This document shows, piece after piece, positions 10,328 to 19,304 of a stretch of DNA of 64,000 bases. Where the stretch lies: assembly GCF_000178975.2 (NCBI RefSeq), contig NC_015064.1:1550001-1614000 (forward strand), in the 5' to 3' direction. Source of the stretch: Granulicella tundricola MP5ACTX9. GTDB taxonomy: Bacteria > Acidobacteriota > Terriglobia > Terriglobales > Acidobacteriaceae. The position numbers were made by a program, and so were the translations under genes. The notes under the pieces are model-generated. The model was not told the origin of the DNA. It saw nothing but the letters and a program-made list of their open reading frames with translations, and made no database searches. Position 1 is the stretch's first letter. Every line of letters starts with the position of its first letter.

Positions 10328-10801
10328 ATGGATTTGATGGATCGACCGATTGGCGCTTCTTTTAGAACCGCGGGTGGGGCGCTCGCCGGGTGGTGGCGGG
10401 CGGTGACGCTCGATGCTTTGATTGTGGGTGTGTTGTGGTTGATTGGGCTCGAGATTCTGCGGGTTCCGTGGGCTCCTTTCTGGGCGCTGCTGGGTGGAGT
10501 GTTTCAGTTTGTGCCGGGCATCGGGGGGATGCTGGCGGTGGCGGGGCCGGCGATCGCGACCGCGCTGTCCGATGGCGGCGATACGCTGTTCCGGCTTTGC
10601 ATGGTGCTGGGGCTGTATGGGGTGATCGCGATCCTGGAGGGTCTGGTGATCAGTCCGTACATTCTGCACCGGACGACGCTGGTGCCGTGGTGGGCGTCGT
10701 TTCTGGGGCCGATTCTGCTGGGGATCATCATTCCTCCTTGGGGTGTTTTGATTGCTCCGCCGTTGCTGGCGGTGGTGTTTGCGTTCCGGCGACGGGAATA
10801 A
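10328..10801 (+). CDS. Short AI-2E/PerM-family membrane protein
   Basis: 157 residues matching only the C-terminal half of the AI-2E transporter (PerM/YdiK) family, whose members usually have about 350. Seen: hydrophobic segments DALIVGVLWLIGLEIL, PFWALLGGVFQFVPGIGGML (the family FxxxPxxG region), LCMVLGLYGVIAILEGLVISPYIL and ILLGIIIPPWGVLIAPPLLAVVF. I start at the ATG at 10328, after GGAGG. The upstream frame has no hydrophobic helices, so this is either a compact variant or the stable remnant of a longer gene. Transport substrate unknown. Confidence 0.75.
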   Translation: MDLMDRPIGASFRTAGGALAGWWRAVTLDALIVGVLWLIGLEILRVPWAPFWALLGGVFQFVPGIGGMLAVAGPAIATALSDGGDTLFRLCMVLGLYGVIAILEGLVISPYILHRTTLVPWWASFLGPILLGIIIPPWGVLIAPPLLAVVFAFRRRE

Positions 10802-10951
10802 AGTTACGGGTGAAATTCTTTAGTAACCAACTTGCGTCCTATTCGTGTTAGGCTTAGAGCTGTCGGTAGAACAGATTGGTTTCTGTACGGGCTGTATTGT
10901 TGGACCCCGATTTGGTCGAGCGTCAATTTCGTAACAAGAAGGTAGCAAACA

Positions 10952-11152
10952 ATGGAACAGGGAACAGTGAAGTGGTTTAACGACGCCAAGGGTTTTGGGT
11001 TCATCAGCCGTCAGAACGGCGAAGATGTTTTCGCGCACTACTCGGCAATCACCTCGAGCGGCTTCAAGAGCCTGCAAGAGGGTCAGGCTGTCCAGTTCAA
11101 CGTGGTCAAGGGACCCAAGGGCTGGCAGGCTGCGGACATCCAGCCTCTGTAA
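10952..11152 (+). CDS. cspA: Cold-shock protein (CspA family)
   Basis: 66-residue single cold-shock domain. [16 protein letters not shown] contains RNP1 (KGFGFI), and DVFAHYSAI holds RNP2 (VFAHY). It binds single-stranded RNA/DNA as an RNA chaperone or transcription antiterminator. AGAAGG precedes the ATG, and a strong terminator follows. About 150 bases of untranslated leader separate it from the upstream gene, room for the structured leader common in csp genes, though cold induction cannot be read from sequence. Confidence 0.95.
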   Translation: MEQGTVKWFNDAKGFGFISRQNGEDVFAHYSAITSSGFKSLQEGQAVQFNVVKGPKGWQAADIQPL

Positions 11153-11170
11153 GCTTCAACCAGATTCATC

Positions 11171-11207
11171 GAACAGGGACAGCCTTCGGGCTGTCCCTGT
11201 TCTTTTT
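11171..11207 (+). terminator. cspA rho-independent terminator
   Basis: Perfect 14-bp stem GAACAGGGACAGCC/GGCTGTCCCTGTTC with a TTCG tetraloop (11171-11202), then TTTTT. It starts 19 bases after the cspA stop. Confidence 0.95.
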
Positions 11208-11657
11208 GCCTCTGTGAAGAAGTACTCCCCCCTCCCCCCCTTCTAATTCAAAGTCTTCAAAACAATCGAGTTAGGTCTGGACTTCGGTTTGAAGTAATCG
11301 CAAAGTCCCTGGAATCAAGGGTGGGCTCCTGTAAAGTCTTGTTTTGATTCGGGTTAGTGGATTTTCTTTAAGCAAACTGCGGGTTCGTCCACTGCGCCGC
11401 CGAATGACAAAATGAAAAGCATGTGTTGGGATTCGACAATCACGACGGTGTTTCGTCCGGGTCAGCTCTTTGTTTTTATGCTTACTAATAGCCTAGCAGA
11501 CTGAGTTGGGTAAATACCCCAACTATTTTTTGCTTGTAAGTTGAACATTTCAGGCTAGTTGTGGGATTTTTTGCAGCGTGGGGGGCTTGACAAGTCCGTT
11601 TTCGGTTGTTTCTTGCGAAAATAGTTGTAAGTAATTGCTCTGTAAAGGTTTAGCGGA
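11208..11657. other. Intergenic region with a repeated 19-bp box and no gene
   Basis: 450 bases between convergent cspA and the response-regulator gene. The region is less G+C rich than its surroundings, with a C-tract at 11229-11240. No frame over 30 codons looks like a protein. It holds one copy of a 19-bp box (11512-11530) also found at 42 kb, and a TTGACA at 11587-11592 without a convincing -10. A small RNA is possible but not supported further. Confidence 0.5.
11504..11530 (+). repeat. 19-bp box, copy 1, within a hairpin
   Basis: On the minus strand 11530-11512 reads AAAAATAGTTGGGGTATTT, identical over 19 bases to 42044-42062. The plus strand forms AGTTGGG-taaatac-CCCAACT followed by ATTTTTT, so it could be a terminator. 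The symmetric TTGGG...CCCAA core also fits an operator for a LuxR/NarL-type regulator, one of which is encoded 128 bases away. Confidence 0.5.
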
Positions 11658-12287
11658 TCACATTTCAATGTAGCCGCGCCGTATTGCGATCACAACTGCG
11701 TCGGTGCGGTCGCTGGCGTCCAACTTGGACAGGATGCTCTTCAGGTGGTTCTTCACCGTATGCTCCGAGATGTTCAGGTCTCCCGCGACGATTTTGTTTG
11801 ATTTGCCACGGGACACCTCCTGCAGCACTTCAAGCTCGCGTGGGCTGACGGCGTCTTCCATGGCATACTCGGCGATCTGCTGGGCCAGCTCCGGCGGCAT
11901 TCTTCGCCTTCCTGCGTGGACGACGCGGATGGTATCGATCAGTTCTGTACGGAGGAGATTTTTCAAGAGGTATCCGGTCGCGCCGGCCTGAAACGCACGC
12001 ATGACCTGAACATCGCCTGCCGAGGAGGTCAGTACGACGAACCGGGAGATGGGGAAGTCGGTCCGGATGCGGCGGATGGCCTCGATCCCGCCGATTCCGG
12101 GCATGCGAAGGTCCATGAGGGTCACGTCCGGGCGATGCAGCTTGAATGCGGCGATGGCTTCTTCTCCGTCGCTGGCTTCGGCGACGACACGCATATCGGG
12201 CTGCCCATTGATTTCACCCGCGATGCCGGATCGCATCAGGGGGTGATCGTCGACGACAAGAATGCGGAGGATGGGTGCGAGCGTCAT
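11658..12287 (-). CDS. NarL/FixJ (LuxR-type) response regulator
   Basis: 209 residues. Receiver domain 1-125 with acidic pair in VVDDHP, phospho-acceptor Asp59 in VTLMDLRMPG and the conserved Thr/Ser and Lys positions (VVLTSS, YLLKN). A LuxR HTH follows at about 145-205 (VSPRELEVLQEVSRGKSNKIVAGDL, then NISEHTVKNHLKSIL). The ATG overlaps the stop of the upstream histidine kinase (ATGA), so it is that kinase's cognate regulator. With the kinase apparently frameshifted, its phosphorylation state in this strain is uncertain. Confidence 0.95.
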   Translation of the reverse strand: MTLAPILRILVVDDHPLMRSGIAGEINGQPDMRVVAEASDGEEAIAAFKLHRPDVTLMDLRMPGIGGIEAIRRIRTDFPISRFVVLTSSAGDVQVMRAFQAGATGYLLKNLLRTELIDTIRVVHAGRRRMPPELAQQIAEYAMEDAVSPRELEVLQEVSRGKSNKIVAGDLNISEHTVKNHLKSILSKLDASDRTDAVVIAIRRGYIEM

Positions 12288-12447
12288 AGGCCTCCTCCGC
12301 GTGTGGCGGTCAATGGCTTTTTGAGCGGTTTTTTTCCTGCGTATGCGATCTTTGCGGGCACTGCGACCTCGATCTCCGTGCCCTGGCCCTGCTTGCTCCA
12401 GAGGCTGTAACGCGCGCCGATGCGTTCGGCTCTTTCATTCATGCCGA

Positions 12448-14073
12448 TCAATCCGAGGTGCCCGGGCGCCGTCCCTGGCGGATTACGGTTTCATCGATGC
12501 CTTGTCCGTCGTCTCGAATCCTCATCTTGAGGAATTCCTTTTCGTAGAGGACCTCCACCTCAACGGCGTCGGCGTTGGCATGTTTGAAGGCGTTCTGGAC
12601 GGCCTCCTGTCCGATGCGCAGGAGTTCGGTTCCACAGACGGGGTGAAGCCGCCTGACCTGACCGACCGCGATCACCTTGTAGGCGGGTCCGATCGAACCG
12701 GCCGGTCGGTGATAGCTTCGAGCAAGATCCTCGGCGAGGCTTGCGATGACGGCATCGTCGGCGTGGAGGTCGAGGACGAGCTCCCGCCCTTCTGCCATGA
12801 CCTGGTCTGAGAGCTGCAGGGCCTCCATGAAGACCTGTCTGGCGGGCTCCTTCGCCGGCAGCATGGCTGTCGCGGTGTTGAAGCGGAGGAAGAGGCCCTG
12901 AATGCCCTGAAAGAAGGTGTCGTGGAGATCGCGGGCGATGCGTTCGCGCTCCGCCAATCGCTCAACGAGTCTCTGCCTGATCTGCGTGGTTACCATGCGG
13001 ATGCGAAGCAGATAGAGCGCCGAAAGAAGGCCCGCGAGCGCGAGGAAGCAGAGGAGCTTGAACCAGACACTTTGCAGAAAAATGGGGGGGAGATAGAAGT
13101 CACAGCGTGCGGCGGTTGGACTCCAGACTCCGTCGTTGTTGCTGGCGGTGACGAGGAAGGCATAGCGACCGGGCGGAAGGTGGGTGTAGTAGGCCTGACG
13201 GCGGGTTCCTACGTCCTGCCAGTCTCGATCGAAACCCTGCAGCTTGTAACGAAAGTGCACGCGTTCCGGGATGAGCAGGCTGGTGGCGGTGTAGTTGATC
13301 TGCAGGTTTTCCGAGCCCTTCTGCAGTTGCAGCGAAGAGGGATCTTCGGTGATGTGGCCGTCGCTGCCGGCGGAGCGAATGAAGATTCCGGGCGGGATCT
13401 GATTCTTCTGAAGATTGGATGGGTCGAGCGAGACGAGACTTTGGCGACCGAGAAAATAGAGGCGACCGTTGGACGGGTGGGCGATCGTTGAAGCCTGAAA
13501 GCGGATGTTGGGGCTTTCGAAGTTGCCATCAAGATAGTCGAAGATGGAGGGATGGATGCGGGGCTTGTCTTCGCTTAGAGCGCCTTGCATCTCTGCGGCG
13601 GTCACCCTGAGAATTCTGCGGTCACAGCTGAACCAGACGTCTCCGTCCGATGTCTCTGCCACGCCTGTGACGCCGGCGATCGGCGAGTCATCCTGAAAGG
13701 CGATTCTGCGGAAGCGGCCTTTGGAAAAGTAGTCCAGGTTCTCCGTACCACCGATCCAGATGTGATCTCCGCTTTCGGTCAGCAGGGTGACGCCACCGCT
13801 GTCAATGCCTTGCTGATGATCGAAGGAGCGAACTTTGCCGTCTTCGATCACGAAGATGCGTGACGAGCCGGTGGCGATCCAGACCCTTCCTGCGCGGTCT
13901 GCCATCATGCTGGTGGCAGAGAAGCTGGGGATGGTATCGAGGCCGTGAAAGCGGCTCCAGACGCCGTGGTTGAAGGTGTAGATTTTGTCCGGCCCGTGGG
14001 CTGGAATGGAGATCCAGAGAGTGCCGGTCCGGTCCATGGTGATGGCGCGAATCTTCAGGTCGCCCGCGGGCAC
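12448..14073 (-). CDS. C-terminal part of propeller histidine kinase (between the frameshifts)
   Basis: Open frame of 541 residues carrying the last propeller blades, the Y_Y_Y domain (LQINYTATSLLIPERVHFRYKLQGFDRDW), a membrane helix (WFKLLCFLALAGLLSALYLL), and the HisKA_3 box with phospho-acceptor His near base 12923 (ERIARDLHDTFFQGIQ). The HATPase N box (IGQEAVQNAFKHA) and G1 box (IRDDGQGID) follow. It then ends in QGRRPGTSD, exactly where family members read GHLGL, so the final ATP-lid region is lost unless the frame is corrected. Confidence 0.8.
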   Translation of the reverse strand: MPAGDLKIRAITMDRTGTLWISIPAHGPDKIYTFNHGVWSRFHGLDTIPSFSATSMMADRAGRVWIATGSSRIFVIEDGKVRSFDHQQGIDSGGVTLLTESGDHIWIGGTENLDYFSKGRFRRIAFQDDSPIAGVTGVAETSDGDVWFSCDRRILRVTAAEMQGALSEDKPRIHPSIFDYLDGNFESPNIRFQASTIAHPSNGRLYFLGRQSLVSLDPSNLQKNQIPPGIFIRSAGSDGHITEDPSSLQLQKGSENLQINYTATSLLIPERVHFRYKLQGFDRDWQDVGTRRQAYYTHLPPGRYAFLVTASNNDGVWSPTAARCDFYLPPIFLQSVWFKLLCFLALAGLLSALYLLRIRMVTTQIRQRLVERLAERERIARDLHDTFFQGIQGLFLRFNTATAMLPAKEPARQVFMEALQLSDQVMAEGRELVLDLHADDAVIASLAEDLARSYHRPAGSIGPAYKVIAVGQVRRLHPVCGTELLRIGQEAVQNAFKHANADAVEVEVLYEKEFLKMRIRDDGQGIDETVIRQGRRPGTSD

Positions 14074-15350
14074 GTCCGGGGGCCCTCCACGGGGGTCAGG
14101 GTTGTGCCGTTGAGGCGCGCGAGCTTGCCGCCGGTGTTGATCCAGACGGTGCCGGAGGGATCGCGATAGATCTGATGGATGCCGGCGGTGAGCAGCGGGG
14201 CGGGGATCAGTTCTGTTCCGCGTGAGGTCGTACGAGCCAGCGGCGTGAGCGAGGAGAAGCCCGCCCCGGTAAGTACGCTGGTCCCTTCGTCAACGAGGAA
14301 GGAGTGCTGAAGGTCTGGGGGGAGCGCCACGGTGGTCAGGGCGGTCTTTCTGAACTGGTCGAGGCCGTTGGGGGTGAGCGCCCAGATGCTGCCCTCGCGG
14401 TCTACGGTGAGGGCGTAGACGAAGTCGGCGGTGAGGCCGTCGGTCTTTTGCATGGATTGCAATGCGCCGGGCGGTAGTGGACTGTTTCGGTAGGAATCGA
14501 TGTCACGGATACGCCAGATGCCATCATGCGCGCCGAACCAGAGAGCGCCGTCGGGCGTGTGGGTGATGGACGAGATGTTTTCCTTCAGGAGCTGTTTGCC
14601 GAGGGTCCATGAGTCATCCGGCCTGCGTGTCACGGGGAACAGGCCGACCTTGTCCTGGGAGAGCCAGCCTGTGTCCGGGCCGGTGAGGTCGAGCTTTCCG
14701 TTGGGGAGGCCGGTGGGCTGAAAGTGGCGGGATCCTTTGGGGAGGACGTAGTAGGTCTTGCTGTCATCGACCCAGAGATCACCGCTTGGAGTGAGTTTGA
14801 GATGGGCGACGCGGCTGATGGTTTGTCCCCAGGACTCGTCTACGCGAGACCATTGTTTGCCGTCGAACCGGAAGAGCCCGATGGCGGATGCTCCCCAGAT
14901 GACGCCATCGCTGTCCTGAGTGAGGACGAAGATGGTCTCCGAGAAGGCGGGGGTGGCGGGGTAGTTGGTGACGGTGCCTGCGTGGAGAAAGCTGACGCCT
15001 CCGAACCGATACGCGATCCAGAGGCCGCCATCCGCGGTTGCGGTCAGGCCTGTGATGGGCCCATCCTTTAGAAGCTTTTGTCCATTGGTGGGGACGTATT
15101 TTGTAAAGGCGATGCCATCGAAACGATAAAGACCAGTTTCAGCGGCGAGCCAGAGGAAGCCGTCGGGGGTCTGCTTTGCCTGCCATAGGACGGGTGGGAC
15201 TCCCTCTCGTACGGTCCAGGAGTTGTGATAGATATCGTCAAACGGCGCCGGGGGTGTGGAGGCTGGCTGCGCGGATGATGGGACGCACGCACAGAGGAGG
15301 GCGAGCATGGCCAGCTTTTGAGCTATCCGAATTAGGAGAAGGCTCGGCAT
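14055..15350 (-). CDS. N-terminal part of propeller histidine kinase (before first frameshift)
   Basis: Open frame of 431 residues: signal peptide (AQKLAMLALLCACVPSSAQ), then periplasmic two-component-propeller repeats such as GFLWLAAETGLYRFDGIAF, GVIWGASAIGLFRFDGKQW, GALWFGAHDGIWRIRD and GSIWALTPNGLDQFRK. The last residues after TLTPVEGP are out of frame, since the natural reading passes into the next open frame at 14078. Senses an unknown periplasmic signal, in related proteins often a polysaccharide-derived one. Confidence 0.8.
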   Translation of the reverse strand: MPSLLLIRIAQKLAMLALLCACVPSSAQPASTPPAPFDDIYHNSWTVREGVPPVLWQAKQTPDGFLWLAAETGLYRFDGIAFTKYVPTNGQKLLKDGPITGLTATADGGLWIAYRFGGVSFLHAGTVTNYPATPAFSETIFVLTQDSDGVIWGASAIGLFRFDGKQWSRVDESWGQTISRVAHLKLTPSGDLWVDDSKTYYVLPKGSRHFQPTGLPNGKLDLTGPDTGWLSQDKVGLFPVTRRPDDSWTLGKQLLKENISSITHTPDGALWFGAHDGIWRIRDIDSYRNSPLPPGALQSMQKTDGLTADFVYALTVDREGSIWALTPNGLDQFRKTALTTVALPPDLQHSFLVDEGTSVLTGAGFSSLTPLARTTSRGTELIPAPLLTAGIHQIYRDPSGTVWINTGGKLARLNGTTLTPVEGPRTCPRAT

Positions 15351-15491
15351 TGGGAGATTGGAGATTGAACGGGGGACGGGGACGGATTCAGTGTAGTCCG
15401 CGATGGGCTGCGAGTCGTGGCTCGAAAGGGCTATTCGTGCGTGGGGCAGAGGAGTTTGTTCGCCGAGGGGCGGTACTCTAAGCTCGTTTTG

Positions 15492-15863
15492 GTGCAGAGA
15501 CTTTTTTCATCTTTTCCCGCAGGAACGGCCGGAGTGGCGCTCATCCTTTTGAGAGTGTGTCTGGCGGGTTCACTGCTGTGTGCTTTGTTGTCGCGGGGTG
15601 GGGTGCCGGTTTCCCCTGGGCTTTGGGTGGTGGGAGGCGTGCTGGGACTTGGGGTGCTGGCGGGAGCGATGCTGCCGTTGTGCTGCATCGCAGTGCTGGG
15701 GCTGCAGCTTTTACTGGCGCGGATTACGGGGTGGCCCGGCCTGATGCCGGTGCTGGTGGATATGCTGCAGGCGCTGGCGCTGGCGTTCCTGGGAGCGGGG
15801 GCTTTCTCGGTTGACGCGTTGCTGTATGGGCGGCGTGTGGTGATTCTTCGGAACGGACGGTAG
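15492..15863 (+). CDS. Small DoxX-like membrane protein
   Basis: About 123 residues from a GTG at 15492 (the frame is open further upstream to 15417). Four hydrophobic segments: GVALILLRVCLAGSLLCALL, LWVVGGVLGLGVLAGAML, PLCCIAVLGLQLLLARI and DMLQALALAFLGAGAF. The C-terminal GAGAFSVDALLYGRR pattern resembles DoxX-like proteins of Acidobacteria. No clear ribosome site, so the start is uncertain. It diverges from the histidine kinase. Function unknown. Confidence 0.6.
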   Translation: MQRLFSSFPAGTAGVALILLRVCLAGSLLCALLSRGGVPVSPGLWVVGGVLGLGVLAGAMLPLCCIAVLGLQLLLARITGWPGLMPVLVDMLQALALAFLGAGAFSVDALLYGRRVVILRNGR

Positions 15864-16011
15864 TTTACGAGGAGCCGATCCGAGTGGACGGCCATGCGGT
15901 TACAACGGCGCTGCGAGTGGGAACGATGAGGTTAGAAGCTGCGTTAGAGCAGCACCCAGGCCCCTCCGTGATCCATGAGTGCGATGTGGTGTGGCTCCTG
16001 GGCCTACTCGG

Positions 16012-17784
16012 CTATGCGCCCAGGCGGTAGCGGGTTTCTGCAAGGCGGAAGAGGGGACGCCAGACCAGGCGGTTGGTGGTGACGACCATGAGGGAGATCA
16101 TGACGGTGCCGAGGAGGAGGATGGGGAACTGGCCTTGCTCGGTGGCGTTGGAGATCATGGCTCCGAGGCCTACGGTCTGGAGGGTCTGGTTGTTGAGGCG
16201 GAAGTACTCGGCGATGATGCTGGCGTTCCAGGCGCCGCCGGAGGCGGTGACCATGCCGGTGATCAGGAAAGGGAAGATGCCGGGGAGGATGACGGTCTTC
16301 CAGCGTTGCAGGGTGCTGAAGTGGAAGAGGGTGGCGACCTCTTTGAGGTCGGTGGGGATGGCGAGGGCTCCGGCGATGACGTTGAAGAGGATGTACCACT
16401 GGGTGCCGAGGAGCATGAGGGCGATCGACCCGATGCCCAAGCCGCCGCCGATGCGGACGAGGGCGAGGAGGATGACGGGGAAGAGCGCTGTCGCGGGAAC
16501 AGAGGCGGCGATCTGGGCGAGGGGTTGGGCGATGCGGGCGAGGCGTGGGTGGAAGCCGATGGCGACGCCGACGGGGATCGTCCAGGCTGCGGCGAGGGCG
16601 AGCGATAGATTAACTCGGCCGAAGGTTGCGGCTGCTCCTTTGAGGAGTTCCAGATACTGCGAGCGCTGGAGAGGGCTGATGAGGATGAGGGTCTGGCGGG
16701 CTAGATAGAGGACGACAACCGCGGCTATGGCGATGAGAGCGTAGGCGAGGAGGTTGGCGGACTTTGACGGTGCGGCGGGTGGGCGGCCTTCCTGGCGCTT
16801 GAGGATGGCGATGCGGCGTTCTGCGTAGCGGGTGTAGACGTACTCGGTGAGTGGCTCTGTGGTGTGTTCTTTCAATGCGGTGAGGGCGTTGGATTGGGTG
16901 AGGAGCGCGAGGATGGGGGAGGCGACGCGCTTGGAGGATTCGACCTGCTCGAATTTGAACTTGTCGCTCCAGGCGATGAGCGGCCGCCAGAGGAGCTGGT
17001 CGGTGGCGACTATGATGGCGACCATGGTGAAGAGGCCCCAGGCGATGGCGTGGCCGTTGCCCTGGTCTGCGGCGGTCTGAAGATAGGAGCCTAGGCCGGG
17101 GAGGCGGAAGTCCTGGGAGCGGAAGTGGAACATCTCGCATGCCATGAGGAAGAACCATGCGCCGGCGACGGACATGATGGAGTTCCAGAGGAGGCCGATG
17201 GCGGCGTAGGGGAGCTCAAGCTGGACGAGTCGCTGGAAGGGCGAGTAGCGATAGACGCGGGTGGCTTCGATGAGCTCGCGTGGGATGGATTTGAGGGAGG
17301 AGTAGAACGAGAACGCCATGTTCCAGACTGCGCCGGTGAAGATAAGGACGATGGCTCCGAGCTCGACGCCGAGGTGGCGGGTGGGGAAGAGGCCGACCAT
17401 GGCGAGCATGACGCCGGGCAGGAAGCTGAGGACGGGGATCGATTGAAGGATATCGAGCACGGCGATCATGAAGGGCTCGATGCGGGTGTTGTAGGCGGCG
17501 GTGTAGCCGTAGGCGATGGCGAAGGCTAGGCTTAGCAGATACGCGAGGCCGATGCGGACGACGGAGTAGAAGGCGTAGGCGGGGAGCGCTCTGGGGCTGA
17601 GCGAGACGACCATCTGGGTGTTGGGCGGGCCGGCCCAGAACTTGGCGATGAGGACGATGCAGTAAAAGACAGCGAGGCCGATGACCGCGACGGCGAGGTC
17701 CATGACGAAGGGCCAGGAACGGCGAAGGACCTGGGAGCGCGCGAGGGTTTCGCGGGTGGGAAGGTTGGTGGGCAGTGAGATCAC
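16012..17784 (-). CDS. ABC transporter permease, two fused permease domains (nitrate/sulfonate/taurine type)
   Basis: 590 residues holding two BPD_transp_1 permease domains in tandem, about 85-285 and 385-575, each with a SsuC/TauC/NrtB-like core. The first has the EAA-like loop IPRELIEATRVYRYSPFQRLVQLELPYA, the second IPTDLKEVATLFHFSTLQRWKTVILPG. About 12 membrane helices. A fused dimer replaces the usual homodimer. Its ATG overlaps the ATPase stop by four bases. No substrate-binding protein is nearby, so the substrate is unknown (oxyanion, aliphatic sulfonate or similar by family). Confidence 0.9.
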   Translation of the reverse strand: MISLPTNLPTRETLARSQVLRRSWPFVMDLAVAVIGLAVFYCIVLIAKFWAGPPNTQMVVSLSPRALPAYAFYSVVRIGLAYLLSLAFAIAYGYTAAYNTRIEPFMIAVLDILQSIPVLSFLPGVMLAMVGLFPTRHLGVELGAIVLIFTGAVWNMAFSFYSSLKSIPRELIEATRVYRYSPFQRLVQLELPYAAIGLLWNSIMSVAGAWFFLMACEMFHFRSQDFRLPGLGSYLQTAADQGNGHAIAWGLFTMVAIIVATDQLLWRPLIAWSDKFKFEQVESSKRVASPILALLTQSNALTALKEHTTEPLTEYVYTRYAERRIAILKRQEGRPPAAPSKSANLLAYALIAIAAVVVLYLARQTLILISPLQRSQYLELLKGAAATFGRVNLSLALAAAWTIPVGVAIGFHPRLARIAQPLAQIAASVPATALFPVILLALVRIGGGLGIGSIALMLLGTQWYILFNVIAGALAIPTDLKEVATLFHFSTLQRWKTVILPGIFPFLITGMVTASGGAWNASIIAEYFRLNNQTLQTVGLGAMISNATEQGQFPILLLGTVMISLMVVTTNRLVWRPLFRLAETRYRLGA

Positions 17785-19127
17785 TCGCCGGACTCCGTAT
17801 CGACGGTGGCAAGCTCTTCTGGTGCGGGATGAAGGCGCTCCGGCTGCATGAAGCGATGGCGTGCGGCGTCGAAGTCGAAGAGCTCTGCGTAGCGGCCCCA
17901 GGAGATGGCGGTTTCAAGCTGGCGGAGGGTCTCTTCTTCGCTGAACTGCTCGTCCAGGACGTCGTGGAAGAACTCTTCTGCGACCTCGCCGTCGCTCTTG
18001 GTTTCGAGCGCCCGGACGATCTGGCGGAGGAGCAGGACGTTATCGACGGCGGCGGTGCGGAAGAGCTCTTTCTGGCGGAGGATCTCTGAGTTGGCGAACT
18101 CGGTGCCGGTGGGGGTGATGGCGGCGTCGCCTTCATTGACGGTGAGGAAGCCGAGAAGCTGGGCAGCATCGACGATGGGGAGGAGGTCGTCGATCTCGAA
18201 GGCGAGGTCGTCGGCGAGCTTGTAGATATCGTCCTTGCCTTCGTGGTCGATGAGGATCTCAAGCAGGCCGGCGATGCCGCCGGGGCGGGCGTGGGGGAGC
18301 ATCTGGTAGGTGCGGCGGGCGTCGCGGTCGCCGGCGGCGTTAGGGAGCTGGGGGGTGGGGGCGTCGGGCTGGGTGAGGACCTTATAGATGTAGTCGACGA
18401 GCTGGGTGAAGGCGACGGCCTTGCGGTTGCGCGGGTGGGTGAGGGTGACCTTGAAGTCGGTGCGGACACGGCCGGGGTTGCGACCAAGAACGATGATGCG
18501 GTCGGCGAGGAGGACAGCCTCTTCAATGTTGTGGGTGACGATGAAGATGGCCTGGGTGGGGAGGGTTTTGTTCTGCCAGAGTTCGAGGAGTTCTGAGCGG
18601 AGGTTCTCTGCGGTCAGGACGTCGAGGGCGGAGAAGGGCTCGTCCATGAAGAGGACTTCGGGTTCTACGACGAGGGCCCGGGCGAAGCCGACGCGCTGGC
18701 GCATGCCGCCGGAGAGTTCCTTGGGGTAGGCGGCCTGGAAGCCGTCGAGGCCGACGGTGTCCAGCATCTTGAGGGAGCGCTTGCGGCGCTCGTCGGCGTT
18801 CATGCCACGGGCTTTGAGGACGGCCTCTACATTTTCCTGGACGGTGAGCCAGGGGAAGAGGGCGAAGGACTGGAAGACGATGGAGACGTTGACGTCCGTG
18901 GAGGCGATGGGTTTTTCATGCCAGAAGACCTGGCCGGCCGAGGGCGCGGAGAGGCCGGTGAGCATGCGCATCAGCGTGGATTTGCCGGAGCCGGAGGGGC
19001 CGAGGAGCGCGACGATCTCACCTTTGACGATGGAAAGGTCCGTGGGGGCGATGACCTGGATGCGGTTTTCGCTTGGCTGGGCGTAGTATTTCTCCACGCG
19101 TTCCGCGCGGATGAGAACTTCCGGCAT
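17781..19127 (-). CDS. ABC transporter ATP-binding protein with AAA-associated C-terminal domain
   Basis: 448 residues. Residues 1-260 are a NrtD/SsuB/TauB-type ATPase: Walker A GPSGSGKST (43-51), signature LSGGM (138-142), Walker B VLFMDE (158-163), H-loop TH in IFIVTHNIEEA. Residues about 280-430 are the AAA-associated domain found on some nitrate/sulfonate-type ATPases, proposed to be regulatory. Overlaps the fused permease by ATGA, so both form one transporter operon. Confidence 0.92.
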   Translation of the reverse strand: MPEVLIRAERVEKYYAQPSENRIQVIAPTDLSIVKGEIVALLGPSGSGKSTLMRMLTGLSAPSAGQVFWHEKPIASTDVNVSIVFQSFALFPWLTVQENVEAVLKARGMNADERRKRSLKMLDTVGLDGFQAAYPKELSGGMRQRVGFARALVVEPEVLFMDEPFSALDVLTAENLRSELLELWQNKTLPTQAIFIVTHNIEEAVLLADRIIVLGRNPGRVRTDFKVTLTHPRNRKAVAFTQLVDYIYKVLTQPDAPTPQLPNAAGDRDARRTYQMLPHARPGGIAGLLEILIDHEGKDDIYKLADDLAFEIDDLLPIVDAAQLLGFLTVNEGDAAITPTGTEFANSEILRQKELFRTAAVDNVLLLRQIVRALETKSDGEVAEEFFHDVLDEQFSEEETLRQLETAISWGRYAELFDFDAARHRFMQPERLHPAPEELATVDTESGE

Positions 19128-19304
19128 GGTTCAGGGTCTCTACGATCTGTGATGATTTTTGCCGGTCGGCACTGTCGGCTTCCCGACCACTCCGTGCAGC
19201 CTATCATTACTTTGCTGATATAACGGTAAAGCAGGCCTGTGCTACGGTTTCGGGCTACACTGGACGCTACACTGATTCAAGGAACACATTGGGGAAAAAC
19301 ACGT

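Larger units (their letters stand above)
12284..15350 (-). pseudogene. Two-component propeller sensor histidine kinase, split by two apparent 1-base deletions
   Basis: One gene of about 1022 codons when two shifts are corrected. Order: signal peptide, seven-bladed-type propeller repeats (FLWLAAETGLYRFDG, LWIAYRFGGVSF and others), Y_Y_Y domain, one membrane helix, HisKA_3 and HATPase. Shift 1 is at 14078-14082, a run of five G where six would join the frames. Shift 2 is at 12461-12463, three C where four would restore GHLGLIGMNERAERIGARY and run to a TGA overlapping the response-regulator ATG. Both repairs give family-typical sequence, and the second gives the expected 4-base overlap. Either true decay or homopolymer sequencing error. 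Confidence 0.85.

Noticed and set aside
11587-11615. TTGACA at 11587 as a promoter for a small RNA
   Set aside because: No acceptable -10 at 16-18 bases, and it would read into the 3' end of the response regulator.
15884-16030. Possible 48-residue gene (GTG at 15884) after the small membrane protein
   Set aside because: Plausible composition, but a GTG start, no well-placed ribosome site and overlap with the permease stop leave too little support.
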